Part shown: piece by piece, positions 1-7,381 of the stretch | Layout: each line of letters begins with the position of its first letter | Position numbering within the stretch: position 1 is the first letter of the stretch | NCBI RefSeq assembly: GCF_900105865.1 | Contig: NZ_LT629804.1 | Span: forward strand, 1,364,001 to 1,428,000 | Direction of reading: 5' to 3' | DNA: 64,000 bases | Source of the DNA: Arcanobacterium phocae | Lineage (GTDB): Bacteria > Actinomycetota > Actinomycetes > Actinomycetales > Actinomycetaceae | The notes under the pieces: generated by a model | The model's database searches: none | The model's input: the letters and a program-made list of their open reading frames with translations, nothing else | What the model was told of the DNA's origin: nothing | Translations under genes and position numbers: made by a program

Positions 1-141
1 TCAATTGATGTCGCTATTTTTGCCGACCCGATAACAGGGCAGGGCCGTGTTGATCTGCGTCCGTTCTTCTTAGAACAAGCTATCGCAGCAACTAACCATA
101 GATTCGGCGACAAAACGAAGATCCTTGACGGTGTCTTGTAA
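1..141 (+). CDS. C-terminal fragment of an unrecognised protein
   Basis: An open frame runs in from the left edge and ends at a TAA at 139-141, giving the last 46 residues of a protein. The fragment ends with the residues KTKILDGVL. I do not recognise the family and the start lies outside the window. It is followed at once by a strong hairpin and converges with metQ. Confidence covers the reading frame only, which is supported by the clean stop followed by the hairpin; no function is claimed. Confidence 0.5.
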   Translation, partial: SIDVAIFADPITGQGRVDLRPFFLEQAIAATNHRFGDKTKILDGVL

Positions 142-146
142 AAGGT

Positions 147-175
147 GTGGTGGCAGAAATGGATTCTGCCACCAC
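147..175 (-). terminator. Rho-independent terminator behind metQ, possibly bidirectional
   Basis: A perfect 12-bp stem (147-158 with 164-175) closes a 5-nt loop. Read on the minus strand it is followed by ACCTTTT, so it fits the end of the metNIQ transcript. It also sits 6 nt behind the stop of the plus-strand gene, where it could work in both directions. Confidence 0.7.
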
Positions 176-208
176 AACTAGATAGAAAACAGTGTTCTCT
201 GCCTTCAG

Positions 209-1036
209 TTAGAACGCTGGGACGATCTCTCCGTTTGGATATGACTCGCGGATGAAATCTGCAACCTTTGGATCGTGAAGGAGCTTTTCAAGTTTAGCGA
301 TTGCTTCTGCTTTCGCGGAGTCCTTCTTCCACGCAAGGATATTTGCATACGGGTTATCTTCGCCCGATTCGATTGCGATGGCATCGGTTGCCGGGTTTAA
401 CCCATGATCTAGTGCGAAGTTACCGTTAATTACAGCAATGTCAACATCAGGTAGCTGCACTGGAATAATGGCCGGATCTGCTTCGATGAGTGTGTAGTTG
501 TGCGGATTCTTGGCAAGGTCGTGAATCGTAGGGTTGTCTCTGTTCTTGAGCTCGAAAAGCCCAAGTTTCTCGAGGAGTTTCAGTGCTCGTGCTTGGTTAG
601 ACGGATCATTGTTAACCAAGATTGTTGCTTTGTCTGCTAGCTCTTTGAGATCAGTAATCTTTTCCGAAAAAACAGCATAAGGTTCGATCTGGATGCCTTT
701 GCCGTGCTCAAATGCGTAACCCTTTTCGCTGACTTCGGTGTCAAAGTACGGTAGATGCTGGAAGAAGTTGGCATCGAGTTCGTCCTCATCCAGAGCAACA
801 TTTGGCTGGATGTAGTCGGTGTACTCCTTGATGTCGATTTCGATCCCTTCAGCTGATGCTAGATTCTCGTTGACGAATTTTAGGATGTCAGCATGTGGTA
901 CTGGTGAAGCTCCAACTTTGACAACAGTTTTGCCGTTATCGTCCGAAGAACTCGATTGATTGTCCGATCCGGTAGCACATGACGTTAAGGCAAGAAGCGT
1001 TGCACAGGTAAGACTGACGATTTTAAGAAGTTTCAT
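209..1036 (-). CDS. metQ: D-methionine-binding lipoprotein MetQ
   Basis: Substrate-binding lipoprotein of a methionine ABC importer (NLPA/MetQ family), 275 residues, the usual size. The N-terminus is a short basic stretch, a hydrophobic helix and the lipobox LTSC, so the mature protein should be lipid-anchored at Cys20 on the outer face of the membrane. The body shows MetQ features: GASPVPHADIL, a segment on binding P-N-V-A-L-D-E-D-E-L-D-A-N-F-F-Q-H, and the closing IPAF-like end IVPAF. An AAGGA ribosome site lies 6 nt upstream of ATG. It is the last gene of metN-metI-metQ, 92 bp behind metI, and shares their SAM-riboswitch leader. Substrate (D-/L-methionine) is inferred from family and from that leader. 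Confidence 0.93.
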   Translation of the reverse strand: MKLLKIVSLTCATLLALTSCATGSDNQSSSSDDNGKTVVKVGASPVPHADILKFVNENLASAEGIEIDIKEYTDYIQPNVALDEDELDANFFQHLPYFDTEVSEKGYAFEHGKGIQIEPYAVFSEKITDLKELADKATILVNNDPSNQARALKLLEKLGLFELKNRDNPTIHDLAKNPHNYTLIEADPAIIPVQLPDVDIAVINGNFALDHGLNPATDAIAIESGEDNPYANILAWKKDSAKAEAIAKLEKLLHDPKVADFIRESYPNGEIVPAF

Positions 1037-1113
1037 TGTTTTTCCTTTGGCTTTTAGGCATGGATTTTAGTAACCCATGGCCGACTAATCGTTGGGTGCC
1101 AAGGCTAGGTTTC

Positions 1114-1150
1114 CCGGCTGGTTGCGCCTTAGCGGTGATCAACCAACCGG
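1114..1150 (-). other. Hairpin at the 3' end of metI, before metQ
   Basis: An 11-bp inverted repeat with one G-U pair (1114-1124 with 1140-1150) overlaps the last codons of metI and lies upstream of metQ. No T-run follows it. It may act as an mRNA-processing or stabilising stem that lets the binding protein be made in excess, but this is inference. Confidence 0.4.
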
Positions 1151-1863
1151 CTCAACATATCACCCACCCACTGCACGATTTGAACCATAATAAGGATGAC
1201 GACGACGGCGATGATGACGACGTCGAAATGATGCCGGGTATATCCGTGGTTGATAGCGAGTGCGCCAAGACCGCCGCCACCGACGATGGAGGACATCGCC
1301 GAATATCCGATAACGGTAATAGTCAAAATCGTAATTGACTGAATAATTGCAGGCAGAGCTTCGCGTACTAAGACGCCAGACATAATGCCAACTGGTGACG
1401 CGCCAGCCATTTGTGCTGCTTCAACTTTTCCTTGTGAAACTGCAAGAACGTTGGATTCGACTAAACGAGCGAAATACGGAACAGCAGATACGATGAGAGC
1501 GACTGTGAACGCGGGCCATCCCACTGTTGAGAGCCAAGGAACATCGATCAAACGAATTGCGTATAGTACGATAACAGCCAAAATAATGAACGGTATTGCT
1601 CGGCCGATATTCACGCTAGCACCTAATAGCTTATGAGTATAGCGATGTGGTATCAGCCCATCTTTACGGGTTTCAGCCAGTATTACGCCCAATGGCAGGC
1701 CAAGTAGCACGGTTACGATTGTGCCGACGCCGACCATGTAGAGTGTTTCGACAATAGCAGGTAATAGCTGCTCTTGCACCACTGGTCGGTTGAACCATGT
1801 GCCTTCTTCGTGCCGTGAAGCGGTAGTTATGACAGTGATAAGGGTAGCTAAGTTCAACATCAT
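1129..1863 (-). CDS. metI: Methionine ABC transporter permease MetI
   Basis: Inner-membrane permease of the MetNIQ importer, 244 residues, belonging to the BPD_transp_1 family. Several hydrophobic helices are visible (about residues 32-62, 90-115, 118-140, 180-205, 215-235), with the EAA-loop region AAQMAGASPVGIM that docks on the ATPase near residues 145-160. Its ATG overlaps the metN stop as ATGA, so translation is coupled. The N-terminus is slightly longer than in Escherichia coli MetI. Partners are MetN (1860-2849) and MetQ (209-1036). Confidence 0.92.
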   Translation of the reverse strand: MMLNLATLITVITTASRHEEGTWFNRPVVQEQLLPAIVETLYMVGVGTIVTVLLGLPLGVILAETRKDGLIPHRYTHKLLGASVNIGRAIPFIILAVIVLYAIRLIDVPWLSTVGWPAFTVALIVSAVPYFARLVESNVLAVSQGKVEAAQMAGASPVGIMSGVLVREALPAIIQSITILTITVIGYSAMSSIVGGGGLGALAINHGYTRHHFDVVIIAVVVILIMVQIVQWVGDMLSRLVDHR

Positions 1864-2849
1864 GCCTCACGCACCTGTGCGAATACTGTTGTTTTGTTGA
1901 ATTTGGTAGCGCATACGTCGCCGGTGCCGATAGGAACTGTTAACGCTAAGCGACCAACCTGAACATCTCCGACTGATTCGAATGTCCCTGCGGCAATATC
2001 TGCCCCTAGTTCGGCTACTTTGCTTAATACTTGCGATCCAGTTGGTTTACCTGGCTGAGAAGTGAAATAGAGGTCAATAACGTCATTGAGTTCGCTAATG
2101 TCATGATCGAGCTCCGGTAGTGGAATGAGCTTCTTGGCCAGAACTGACATTGGATCTTGCAGAATTTCTCGAATGTGGCCACTTTCTTGGATTTTGCCAG
2201 CATCAAGAAGGGTAACGGAGTCACAAATTTTCCGTACGACAGACATTTCGTGGGTAATAACGACGACGGTTACTCCCGTTTGGTCCCGAACATTTTTCAA
2301 CAACTCTAAAATCGAATCAGTAGTTTCTGCATCAAGTGCTGACGTCGGTTCATCAGCTAGGAGAACAGCTGGTTTATCAGCTAGCGCACGAGCGATTCCA
2401 ACGCGCTGACGTTGACCACCAGATAGCTGAGAAGGATAGGACGACGCACGATCTTGCAAGTTAACTAGGCGTAGTAGCTCGGTGACCCGGGCATCAATGT
2501 CTTTAGTTGGCATCTTTGCAATACGCAGGGGATAAGCGATGTTCTCGTAGGTGGTGCGCGATTCAAATAAGTTAGCGCCTTGGAACACCATTCCGATGCG
2601 CCGGCGTGCAGCGCGCAATTCGTGCGAACGTAGCTGAGTGAGGTCTTGTCCATCAACCAAAATAGATCCAGCCGTTGGACGTTCGAGAGCGGTCAGGCAC
2701 CGGATAAGGGTGGATTTTCCAGCGCCTGATTCGCCGACGATTCCATGAATGGTGTTGTCAGCAATGGTTAATGACAGATCTTGTAATGCATGAACAACTG
2801 AGCTACCTTTACGTGGGTATATTTTTGACACGTTTTGAAGTTCGATCAT
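1860..2849 (-). CDS. metN: Methionine ABC transporter ATP-binding protein MetN
   Basis: Cytoplasmic ATPase that powers methionine uptake, 329 residues. Visible motifs are Walker A GESGAGKST (residues 39-47), the signature LSGGQRQR (about 140), Walker B VLLADEP (about 161), an H-loop ITHE, and a C-terminal NIL domain (about 250-329), which in this family binds methionine and gives trans-inhibition. The start at 2849 (MIELQNVSK) is chosen over an in-frame ATG ten codons upstream because GGAGGA precedes it by 4 nt and because the upstream codons lie inside the SAM riboswitch. First gene of metNIQ. Confidence 0.94.
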   Translation of the reverse strand: MIELQNVSKIYPRKGSSVVHALQDLSLTIADNTIHGIVGESGAGKSTLIRCLTALERPTAGSILVDGQDLTQLRSHELRAARRRIGMVFQGANLFESRTTYENIAYPLRIAKMPTKDIDARVTELLRLVNLQDRASSYPSQLSGGQRQRVGIARALADKPAVLLADEPTSALDAETTDSILELLKNVRDQTGVTVVVITHEMSVVRKICDSVTLLDAGKIQESGHIREILQDPMSVLAKKLIPLPELDHDISELNDVIDLYFTSQPGKPTGSQVLSKVAELGADIAAGTFESVGDVQVGRLALTVPIGTGDVCATKFNKTTVFAQVREA

Positions 2850-2853
2850 ACAT

Positions 2854-2940
2854 TCCTCCATCGCTCTCGGCAGTAGCACCCACCTGATTTGGGTTGCTGC
2901 AGCTTCGTCGAGCCGAGTCTCTTAGCTGCTCTTGATGAAC
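2854..2940 (-). ncRNA. SAM riboswitch (SAM-I/IV-like, without P4) controlling metNIQ
   Basis: On the minus strand the leader carries the SAM-clan core: ATCAAGAG, then GAAGCTGCAGCAACC and GGTGCTA. P1 pairs TTCATC (2939-2934) with GATGGA (2862-2857); P2 pairs GCAGCT (2929-2924) with AGCTGC (2904-2899); P3 uses ACC/GGT around 2893-2882. The P2 loop CTCGGC (2917-2912) is exactly complementary to GCCGAG (2871-2866), forming the pseudoknot typical of the clan. Only a few nucleotides separate P3 from the 3' strand of P1, so there is no P4 stem. That matches the SAM-I/IV variant rather than classical SAM-I. The 3' strand of P1 runs into the metN Shine-Dalgarno GGAGGA (2859-2854), so SAM binding should block translation. 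Confidence 0.88.
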
Positions 2941-3165
2941 AGTTTAAGGCTTCCACGTTCGCAATGGAAAAGCAACCTATTCCAACATATGAGAATAGTG
3001 TGAATAAGCGACCGATGCGACTGCGAAAGTATGTGGGAGGCAGATGTCACTATAAAACTATGAATCAGATATATCAGCCGGCAATCCGTCGAAGTAAACA
3101 TCAGTGGGTAATGGTGTTCCCGTTGCCACAATCAGTTAACGAGAATCCTCAAGAAAATGAGGCAG
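2941..3165. other. Intergenic region between deoD and the metN leader
   Basis: No convincing gene is seen. It should contain the metNIQ promoter on the minus strand and an upstream part of that leader. A small hairpin TTCCA/TGGAA is present near 2952-2970. I could not settle a -35/-10 pair. A plus-strand open frame across this stretch lacks a ribosome site and runs over the riboswitch, so it is not called. Confidence 0.4.
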
Positions 3166-3205
3166 AAAAAGTATTGCCTCCAACGCAGCGCGAAGGAGGC
3201 AATAC
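3166..3205 (-). terminator. Terminator behind deoD
   Basis: A perfect 11-bp stem (3171-3181 with 3195-3205) is followed on the minus strand by TTTTT at 3170-3166. It lies about 20 nt after the deoD stop, the expected place for a Rho-independent terminator. Confidence 0.85.
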
Positions 3206-3225
3206 CCATGAAATAGATTGAAGTC

Positions 3226-3933
3226 TCAGCAGTGAGCGGCAGCGATCGCTAACGAAAGTGCCTTCTGGAAGTTGTTCTCGCGTTCTTCTGCAGTCATGTC
3301 CGTTCCAGGAACTGTGATGTGATCAGAGATGGTCAAAACAGCGAGTGCCTGACGGTCATATTGAGCGGCGAGACCGTAAAGCGCACCGGCTTCCATCTCG
3401 GCGCCTAAACAGCCGATCTTTCCTAGAGCTTCGTTATCGGCTGGGTCTACGCCGTAGAAACGGTCGCGTGACACGATTGGGCCGACGACGACGTGCTCAT
3501 CATCTCCGGCGGCGTCAGCAGCAGCTCGTACAAGCTCATATGATGCGACGGCCGAGAAATGGGTGTTAGGTGTCAGGAATGTATTCATAACGCCTTCATA
3601 GTGAGCGCCGTTTGCAATAACAACGTCGCCTACCTTGACCTTGGGGGACAAGCCGCCGGCGGTGCCAACTCGGATAATGCGCTGGACATCGTAATGCATG
3701 AATAGCTCATTGACATAGATAGACAATGATGGCTGTCCCATTCCAGATGCCATGATTGAGAGTGGTTTACCGTTTACTTCGCCAGTAAAGCCAACGATTC
3801 CGCGTACATCTGTCACGAGTTTTGCGTCGGGCATAAGCATCTGTGCCATACGGGTTGCACGTTTTGGATCTCCTGGCATGAGAACTGCTGGTGCAAAGTC
3901 ACCTTTTTCTGCACCAATATGTGGGGTTGCCAT
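3226..3933 (-). CDS. deoD: Purine nucleoside phosphorylase, DeoD type
   Basis: Cytoplasmic enzyme that splits purine (deoxy)ribonucleosides with phosphate to the free base and (deoxy)ribose 1-phosphate, for purine salvage. The 235 residues match the hexameric DeoD family: N-terminus MATPHIGAEKGDFA, phosphate loop GDPKRA (21-26), RVGTAGG, the ribose-binding MEAGALY (family MEAAALY), and SDH with Asp204, the catalytic acid of the family. The ATG has an AGAAGGGA site upstream. It is monocistronic, with its own terminator. Confidence 0.95.
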   Translation of the reverse strand: MATPHIGAEKGDFAPAVLMPGDPKRATRMAQMLMPDAKLVTDVRGIVGFTGEVNGKPLSIMASGMGQPSLSIYVNELFMHYDVQRIIRVGTAGGLSPKVKVGDVVIANGAHYEGVMNTFLTPNTHFSAVASYELVRAAADAAGDDEHVVVGPIVSRDRFYGVDPADNEALGKIGCLGAEMEAGALYGLAAQYDRQALAVLTISDHITVPGTDMTAEERENNFQKALSLAIAAAHC

Positions 3934-4016
3934 GAAATGTCCCTTCTGTAAGTAGATAAAAGAGCTGTGTGCTCGTTATACCTCTATAATCTCATATTTA
4001 GCGTCATGAAAGTATC

Positions 4017-5285
4017 TTAGTTTTTAACACCAGGTAGAAGTTGGCGCACTCGTGCATACAAATATTCACGTTTTTGCGCCCGGCGCTCGTGTGGCGATTG
4101 ATGCTGGGCGATGGCCACGTCGAACTCTTTCCAATGCTTCTCGCGTAATTCTAGGAAGTCTTGTGGTGCACCGCCAGGACGGTCCTCCATAGTTGCGAGG
4201 TAAGGATAAAGATCGTGTCCACGCAGATATAAAACGATGGCGTTTATTGCTGCCACAAGCGGCACACTGAAAAGGGCACCAACGATTCCGGCTACCGACG
4301 ACCCACCAGCCACAATGAGAACAATTGCAAGTGGATGTATGTTCAAGGCATTACCCTGCAAAATTGGTTGCAGTAGATTACCTTCAATCTGCTGGACAGC
4401 CAAAATGCCAATCATCATCAACATTGCCATAAAGAGCGACTGGGTATTGACAAGAACAATAAGTACCGCGACAAATCCCGATAAGAACGCGCCAACCACC
4501 GGGATAAAGGCCGCTAGAAAGACGATTACACCAATCGGGAATGCTAAGCCCAGTGGGGTATCGAGGATTATGGCAATAACAGAAATACCGATAGCGTCGA
4601 CGAGAGCTACCGTGGCTTGGGTGCGCGTGTAATTGCCGATCATCACCCATGCTCTGATGCCAGCTTCATTTGCCGGATTTTGGTAATGCAACGGGAGGAG
4701 ACGAACCATCCAATGCCATAGCCGTCGGCCGTCTTTCAAGAAGAAGAACAAAGTGAATAGAACGAGGATAAATCCAGTTAGGAGAGAGGAAACCGTTGAA
4801 CCAACAGCTACGACCCCTCCGAGGATCTGGCTGGAATTATTTGTAATTGTGCTTTGTAACGAGTTCCATGCGTCATTAATCTGGTCACCAATATCGGGTA
4901 AAGCAGTTGACACTTGTTCTATGAGGGTATTAATTCCGGCATATATCTGATCGGAGACTTCGGAGAAGCCGGATATGATTCCAATGCTCGAGCCCCAGAT
5001 GAGCAATCCGACGAAGGCTACGAGTAGAAGTAACGTCGTCGTCGCGGCCAGAGCTGACGGAAACTTTAGACGCTTGGTGAGCCCGGAGGACACCGGCTCT
5101 AAAATAACAGCCAGCAGCAACGCAACCATTGTCGAAATAATAATCGTGTAAAAATGTAGCCCCAGCCATCCAAGTGCGGCTAGAACGACAGCTACCACGA
5201 TGAGCCGCCACGACCAAGCGGCGGCAGTAACTAATGGTTGAGGTACAGAATATGCCGGTTTATCGTCCACCTGGCGTGCTTGCAT
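4017..5285 (-). CDS. AI-2E family transporter (PerM-like permease)
   Basis: Multi-pass membrane protein of the AI-2E/UPF0118 family, 422 residues. There are paired hydrophobic helices near the N-terminus, a polar segment in the middle (QIYAGINTLIEQVSTALPD), several glycine-rich helices in the C-terminal half and a hydrophilic tail of about 60 residues. Members export autoinducer-2 or act as sodium/proton antiporters, so the substrate cannot be told from sequence. The start at 5285 (MQARQ) is preferred over an upstream ATG because AAGGAG precedes it by about 8 nt. It is divergent from the HAD gene. Confidence 0.85.
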   Translation of the reverse strand: MQARQVDDKPAYSVPQPLVTAAAWSWRLIVVAVVLAALGWLGLHFYTIIISTMVALLLAVILEPVSSGLTKRLKFPSALAATTTLLLLVAFVGLLIWGSSIGIISGFSEVSDQIYAGINTLIEQVSTALPDIGDQINDAWNSLQSTITNNSSQILGGVVAVGSTVSSLLTGFILVLFTLFFFLKDGRRLWHWMVRLLPLHYQNPANEAGIRAWVMIGNYTRTQATVALVDAIGISVIAIILDTPLGLAFPIGVIVFLAAFIPVVGAFLSGFVAVLIVLVNTQSLFMAMLMMIGILAVQQIEGNLLQPILQGNALNIHPLAIVLIVAGGSSVAGIVGALFSVPLVAAINAIVLYLRGHDLYPYLATMEDRPGGAPQDFLELREKHWKEFDVAIAQHQSPHERRAQKREYLYARVRQLLPGVKN

Positions 5286-5377
5286 AAAAGACTCCTTACA
5301 TGCGTAGAATATCTTTAGCCTACCAACTGCAGTCACTGAGACGGCTAGGCGTTACGGAAAATATGCTCTGGAGAAAT

Positions 5378-6139
5378 ATGACACACTACGCGCTGTTGGC
5401 TTTTGATCTTGACGATACATTAGCGCCTTCGAAGTCGCCGTTGCCCAAACCGATGGCCTGTGCGCTGAAACGCCTATTGGATGTCAGTGAGGTGTGTGTG
5501 ATTTCAGGTGGCCAATTTGAACAGTTCTCATCGCAACTTTTAGCGAATCTTGATGCTAATAATGAGCAATTAGCAAAACTGCATCTGATGCCAACCTGCG
5601 GAACTCGCTATTTACGTTTTTCTGAAGGACAGTGGTCTTCTGTGTATGCACGTGATCTGACCGACGACGAACGAGCACGAGCACTGGCATCGCTTGAACG
5701 GCGTGCGAAAGAGCTCGGGCTGTGGGAGGAAAAGACGTGGGGACCAATTCTCGAAGACCGCGGTTCTCAGATCACCTTCTCAGCGTTAGGGCAACAAGCT
5801 CCGGTTGATGCCAAAAAGGCATGGGATCCGGATCGCACTAAGAAAGAATTATTGCGGGCCGCAGTGGCTAAAGACCTTCCAGATCTAGAGGTTCGCTCCG
5901 GCGGGTCTACATCCGTTGATATTACTCGGTCGGGGGTAGACAAAGCATACGGCATTGCCGAGTTATCGAAGCAAACAGGAATCTCAATTAACGATATGCT
6001 GTTTATCGGAGATCGCCTTGATGAAGGCGGCAACGATTTCCCAGTTCTTCGATTGGGGATTGATACCCATCCAGTTGGTGGCTGGGAAGATACAGTTGAG
6101 TTTGTTAATGACTACGTTGACGCGCATGCAAGGGGATAG
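5378..6139 (+). CDS. HAD-superfamily hydrolase (HAD-IIB, phosphomannomutase-like)
   Basis: Predicted cytoplasmic phosphatase or phosphomutase of 253 residues. HAD motif I is FDLDDT with Asp10 and Asp12; motif II is ISGG; a lysine lies in DKAYGI; motif IV is GDRLDEGGND with Asp212. The segment GGSTSVDITRSGVDKAYGI resembles the eukaryotic-type phosphomannomutase branch, but the function as a mutase is not certain and it may be a sugar phosphatase. The ATG at 5378 is chosen because GGAG stands 5 nt before it; farther upstream starts would run into the perM promoter. The VKOR gene follows after 2 nt. Confidence 0.8.
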   Translation: MTHYALLAFDLDDTLAPSKSPLPKPMACALKRLLDVSEVCVISGGQFEQFSSQLLANLDANNEQLAKLHLMPTCGTRYLRFSEGQWSSVYARDLTDDERARALASLERRAKELGLWEEKTWGPILEDRGSQITFSALGQQAPVDAKKAWDPDRTKKELLRAAVAKDLPDLEVRSGGSTSVDITRSGVDKAYGIAELSKQTGISINDMLFIGDRLDEGGNDFPVLRLGIDTHPVGGWEDTVEFVNDYVDAHARG

Positions 6140-6141
6140 CT

Positions 6142-6819
6142 GTGAAGAACCAAATATCTGAGATCAGTGAACACGATATTGATGAACGAATAGCTAAGTT
6201 TGTATGCTATCCGTCGGAACGGCAGGTCGCCGGCGGCGCAGAACGCGGTTTCGCTTGGTTGATGACGGTCTGTGGCGCTATCGGCATGTGGGCGTCGATG
6301 TCCCTGATCATTGCTGAGAAACAAAAGCTCATGCATCCCGAAGGAGTGCTGCCGTGCGATATTAATCCGCTTGTCGGTTGCGGAAAATGGGTAGGCATGT
6401 GGCAGAACGAAGTGTTTTTTGGTGTCACTAACTCGGTATTTGGCCTCGCATTTTTTGCAGGTATTACTGCTCTAGGCTTTGTGTTAGTGGCCGACGGGCG
6501 ATTTGCTCGATGGCTGTGGCAAGCACTTTCAGCAGCATTGGCTCTTGGTATTGTCTGGGTAGTGTGGTTCATGTACCAGAGTTTGGTAGTAGAGAACTCG
6601 ATGTGCCCATACTGCGTGGTAACTTGGTTTACCACTATTATGCTTTTCGTCCACGTCACTGCGCGTAGTGCACAAGCCGGCCATTTCGGGGACAAGTTTG
6701 CCGACGCCGGGCGAGCATACGCTCGCAATAGATGGATCGGCGTCGGCCTGAGCTACGGACTCGTCATTGTTCTAGTGGTTGTTTTCTTCTGGGATCAATT
6801 GCCACTATTCTTTGTCTGA
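6142..6819 (+). CDS. Vitamin K epoxide reductase (VKOR) family protein
   Basis: Integral membrane thiol oxidoreductase of 225 residues that, in actinobacteria, reoxidises DsbA-like proteins and passes electrons to quinone. Key residues are visible: Cys72 and Cys80 in the external loop, and the redox pair CPYC at 155-158 in a transmembrane helix. Five hydrophobic segments are seen. It starts with GTG two nucleotides after the HAD stop, so the two are probably cotranscribed. No DsbA-type thioredoxin lies next to it, unlike many actinobacterial VKOR genes, so its partner must be elsewhere. Confidence 0.9.
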   Translation: MKNQISEISEHDIDERIAKFVCYPSERQVAGGAERGFAWLMTVCGAIGMWASMSLIIAEKQKLMHPEGVLPCDINPLVGCGKWVGMWQNEVFFGVTNSVFGLAFFAGITALGFVLVADGRFARWLWQALSAALALGIVWVVWFMYQSLVVENSMCPYCVVTWFTTIMLFVHVTARSAQAGHFGDKFADAGRAYARNRWIGVGLSYGLVIVLVVVFFWDQLPLFFV

Positions 6820-6826
6820 ATATGGA

Positions 6827-7264
6827 TTACAGCGAATCCATATATTCGGGTACGTGATCGCCGTAGCCTAGATCGACGAGGCTGTTGCGAAGCGTCATCA
6901 TTGCCTCAGTAATTTCAGATGCAGGTGCTGGGCCTACCTCGTGTAGGTTAGCTGCACTTTCCGCGTCTGCTGGGATGACATGGATGTGAGTATGAGGGAC
7001 TTCAAATCCTAAAATAGTTACCACAGAGCGTTCCACGTCAAAAGCGCGCTCTTGAGCTGTAGCGATAATTTGTGCAACATTCATTGCGTGCGCGAACACA
7101 CGGGGTTCGACGTCGTTAAATTTTGCTACTTCTTCGCGCGGAACCACCATAACGTGGCCTGGGCGTGCAGGCTCGATAGTCGCCATAACAACGACATCCT
7201 CATCAGCCCAAACAAATTTTCCCGGAATCTCACCAGCGATAATTTTTGTAAAAACACTACTCAT
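6827..7264 (-). CDS. HIT family protein (histidine triad nucleotide hydrolase)
   Basis: Small cytoplasmic nucleotide-binding protein of 145 residues. The histidine triad HTHIHVIP lies at 91-98, and the N-terminal part (FTKIIAGEIPGKFVWADEDV) is typical of the HIT family, which cleaves AMP-lysine or dinucleotide-type phosphoramidates. It converges with the VKOR gene (7-bp gap) and diverges from leuS. The exact substrate is unknown. Confidence 0.92.
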   Translation of the reverse strand: MSSVFTKIIAGEIPGKFVWADEDVVVMATIEPARPGHVMVVPREEVAKFNDVEPRVFAHAMNVAQIIATAQERAFDVERSVVTILGFEVPHTHIHVIPADAESAANLHEVGPAPASEITEAMMTLRNSLVDLGYGDHVPEYMDSL

Positions 7265-7381
7265 GCTTCTAGTTTACATCCATAAGACGTTTGGTGGATC
7301 ACACGAACGTCATATAAAGAATAGTGGTTGCCTGCGTTACCATTGGTATTACTAGTTTTGGGTAACATACTAAGGAGAATC

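Noticed and set aside
1036..1338. Plus-strand open frame with an Asp-rich stretch
   Set aside because: It lies opposite metI and the metI-metQ gap; the Asp run is the antisense of Ile/Val/Ala-rich codons of a membrane helix. No ribosome site.
2889..3221. Plus-strand open frame of 110 codons between deoD and metN
   Set aside because: It spans the SAM riboswitch and the deoD terminator in the antisense direction, has no ribosome site and no recognisable protein features.
7265..7381. T-box leader before leuS
   Set aside because: Only about 100 nt, with no TGGNACC motif or antiterminator/terminator pair.
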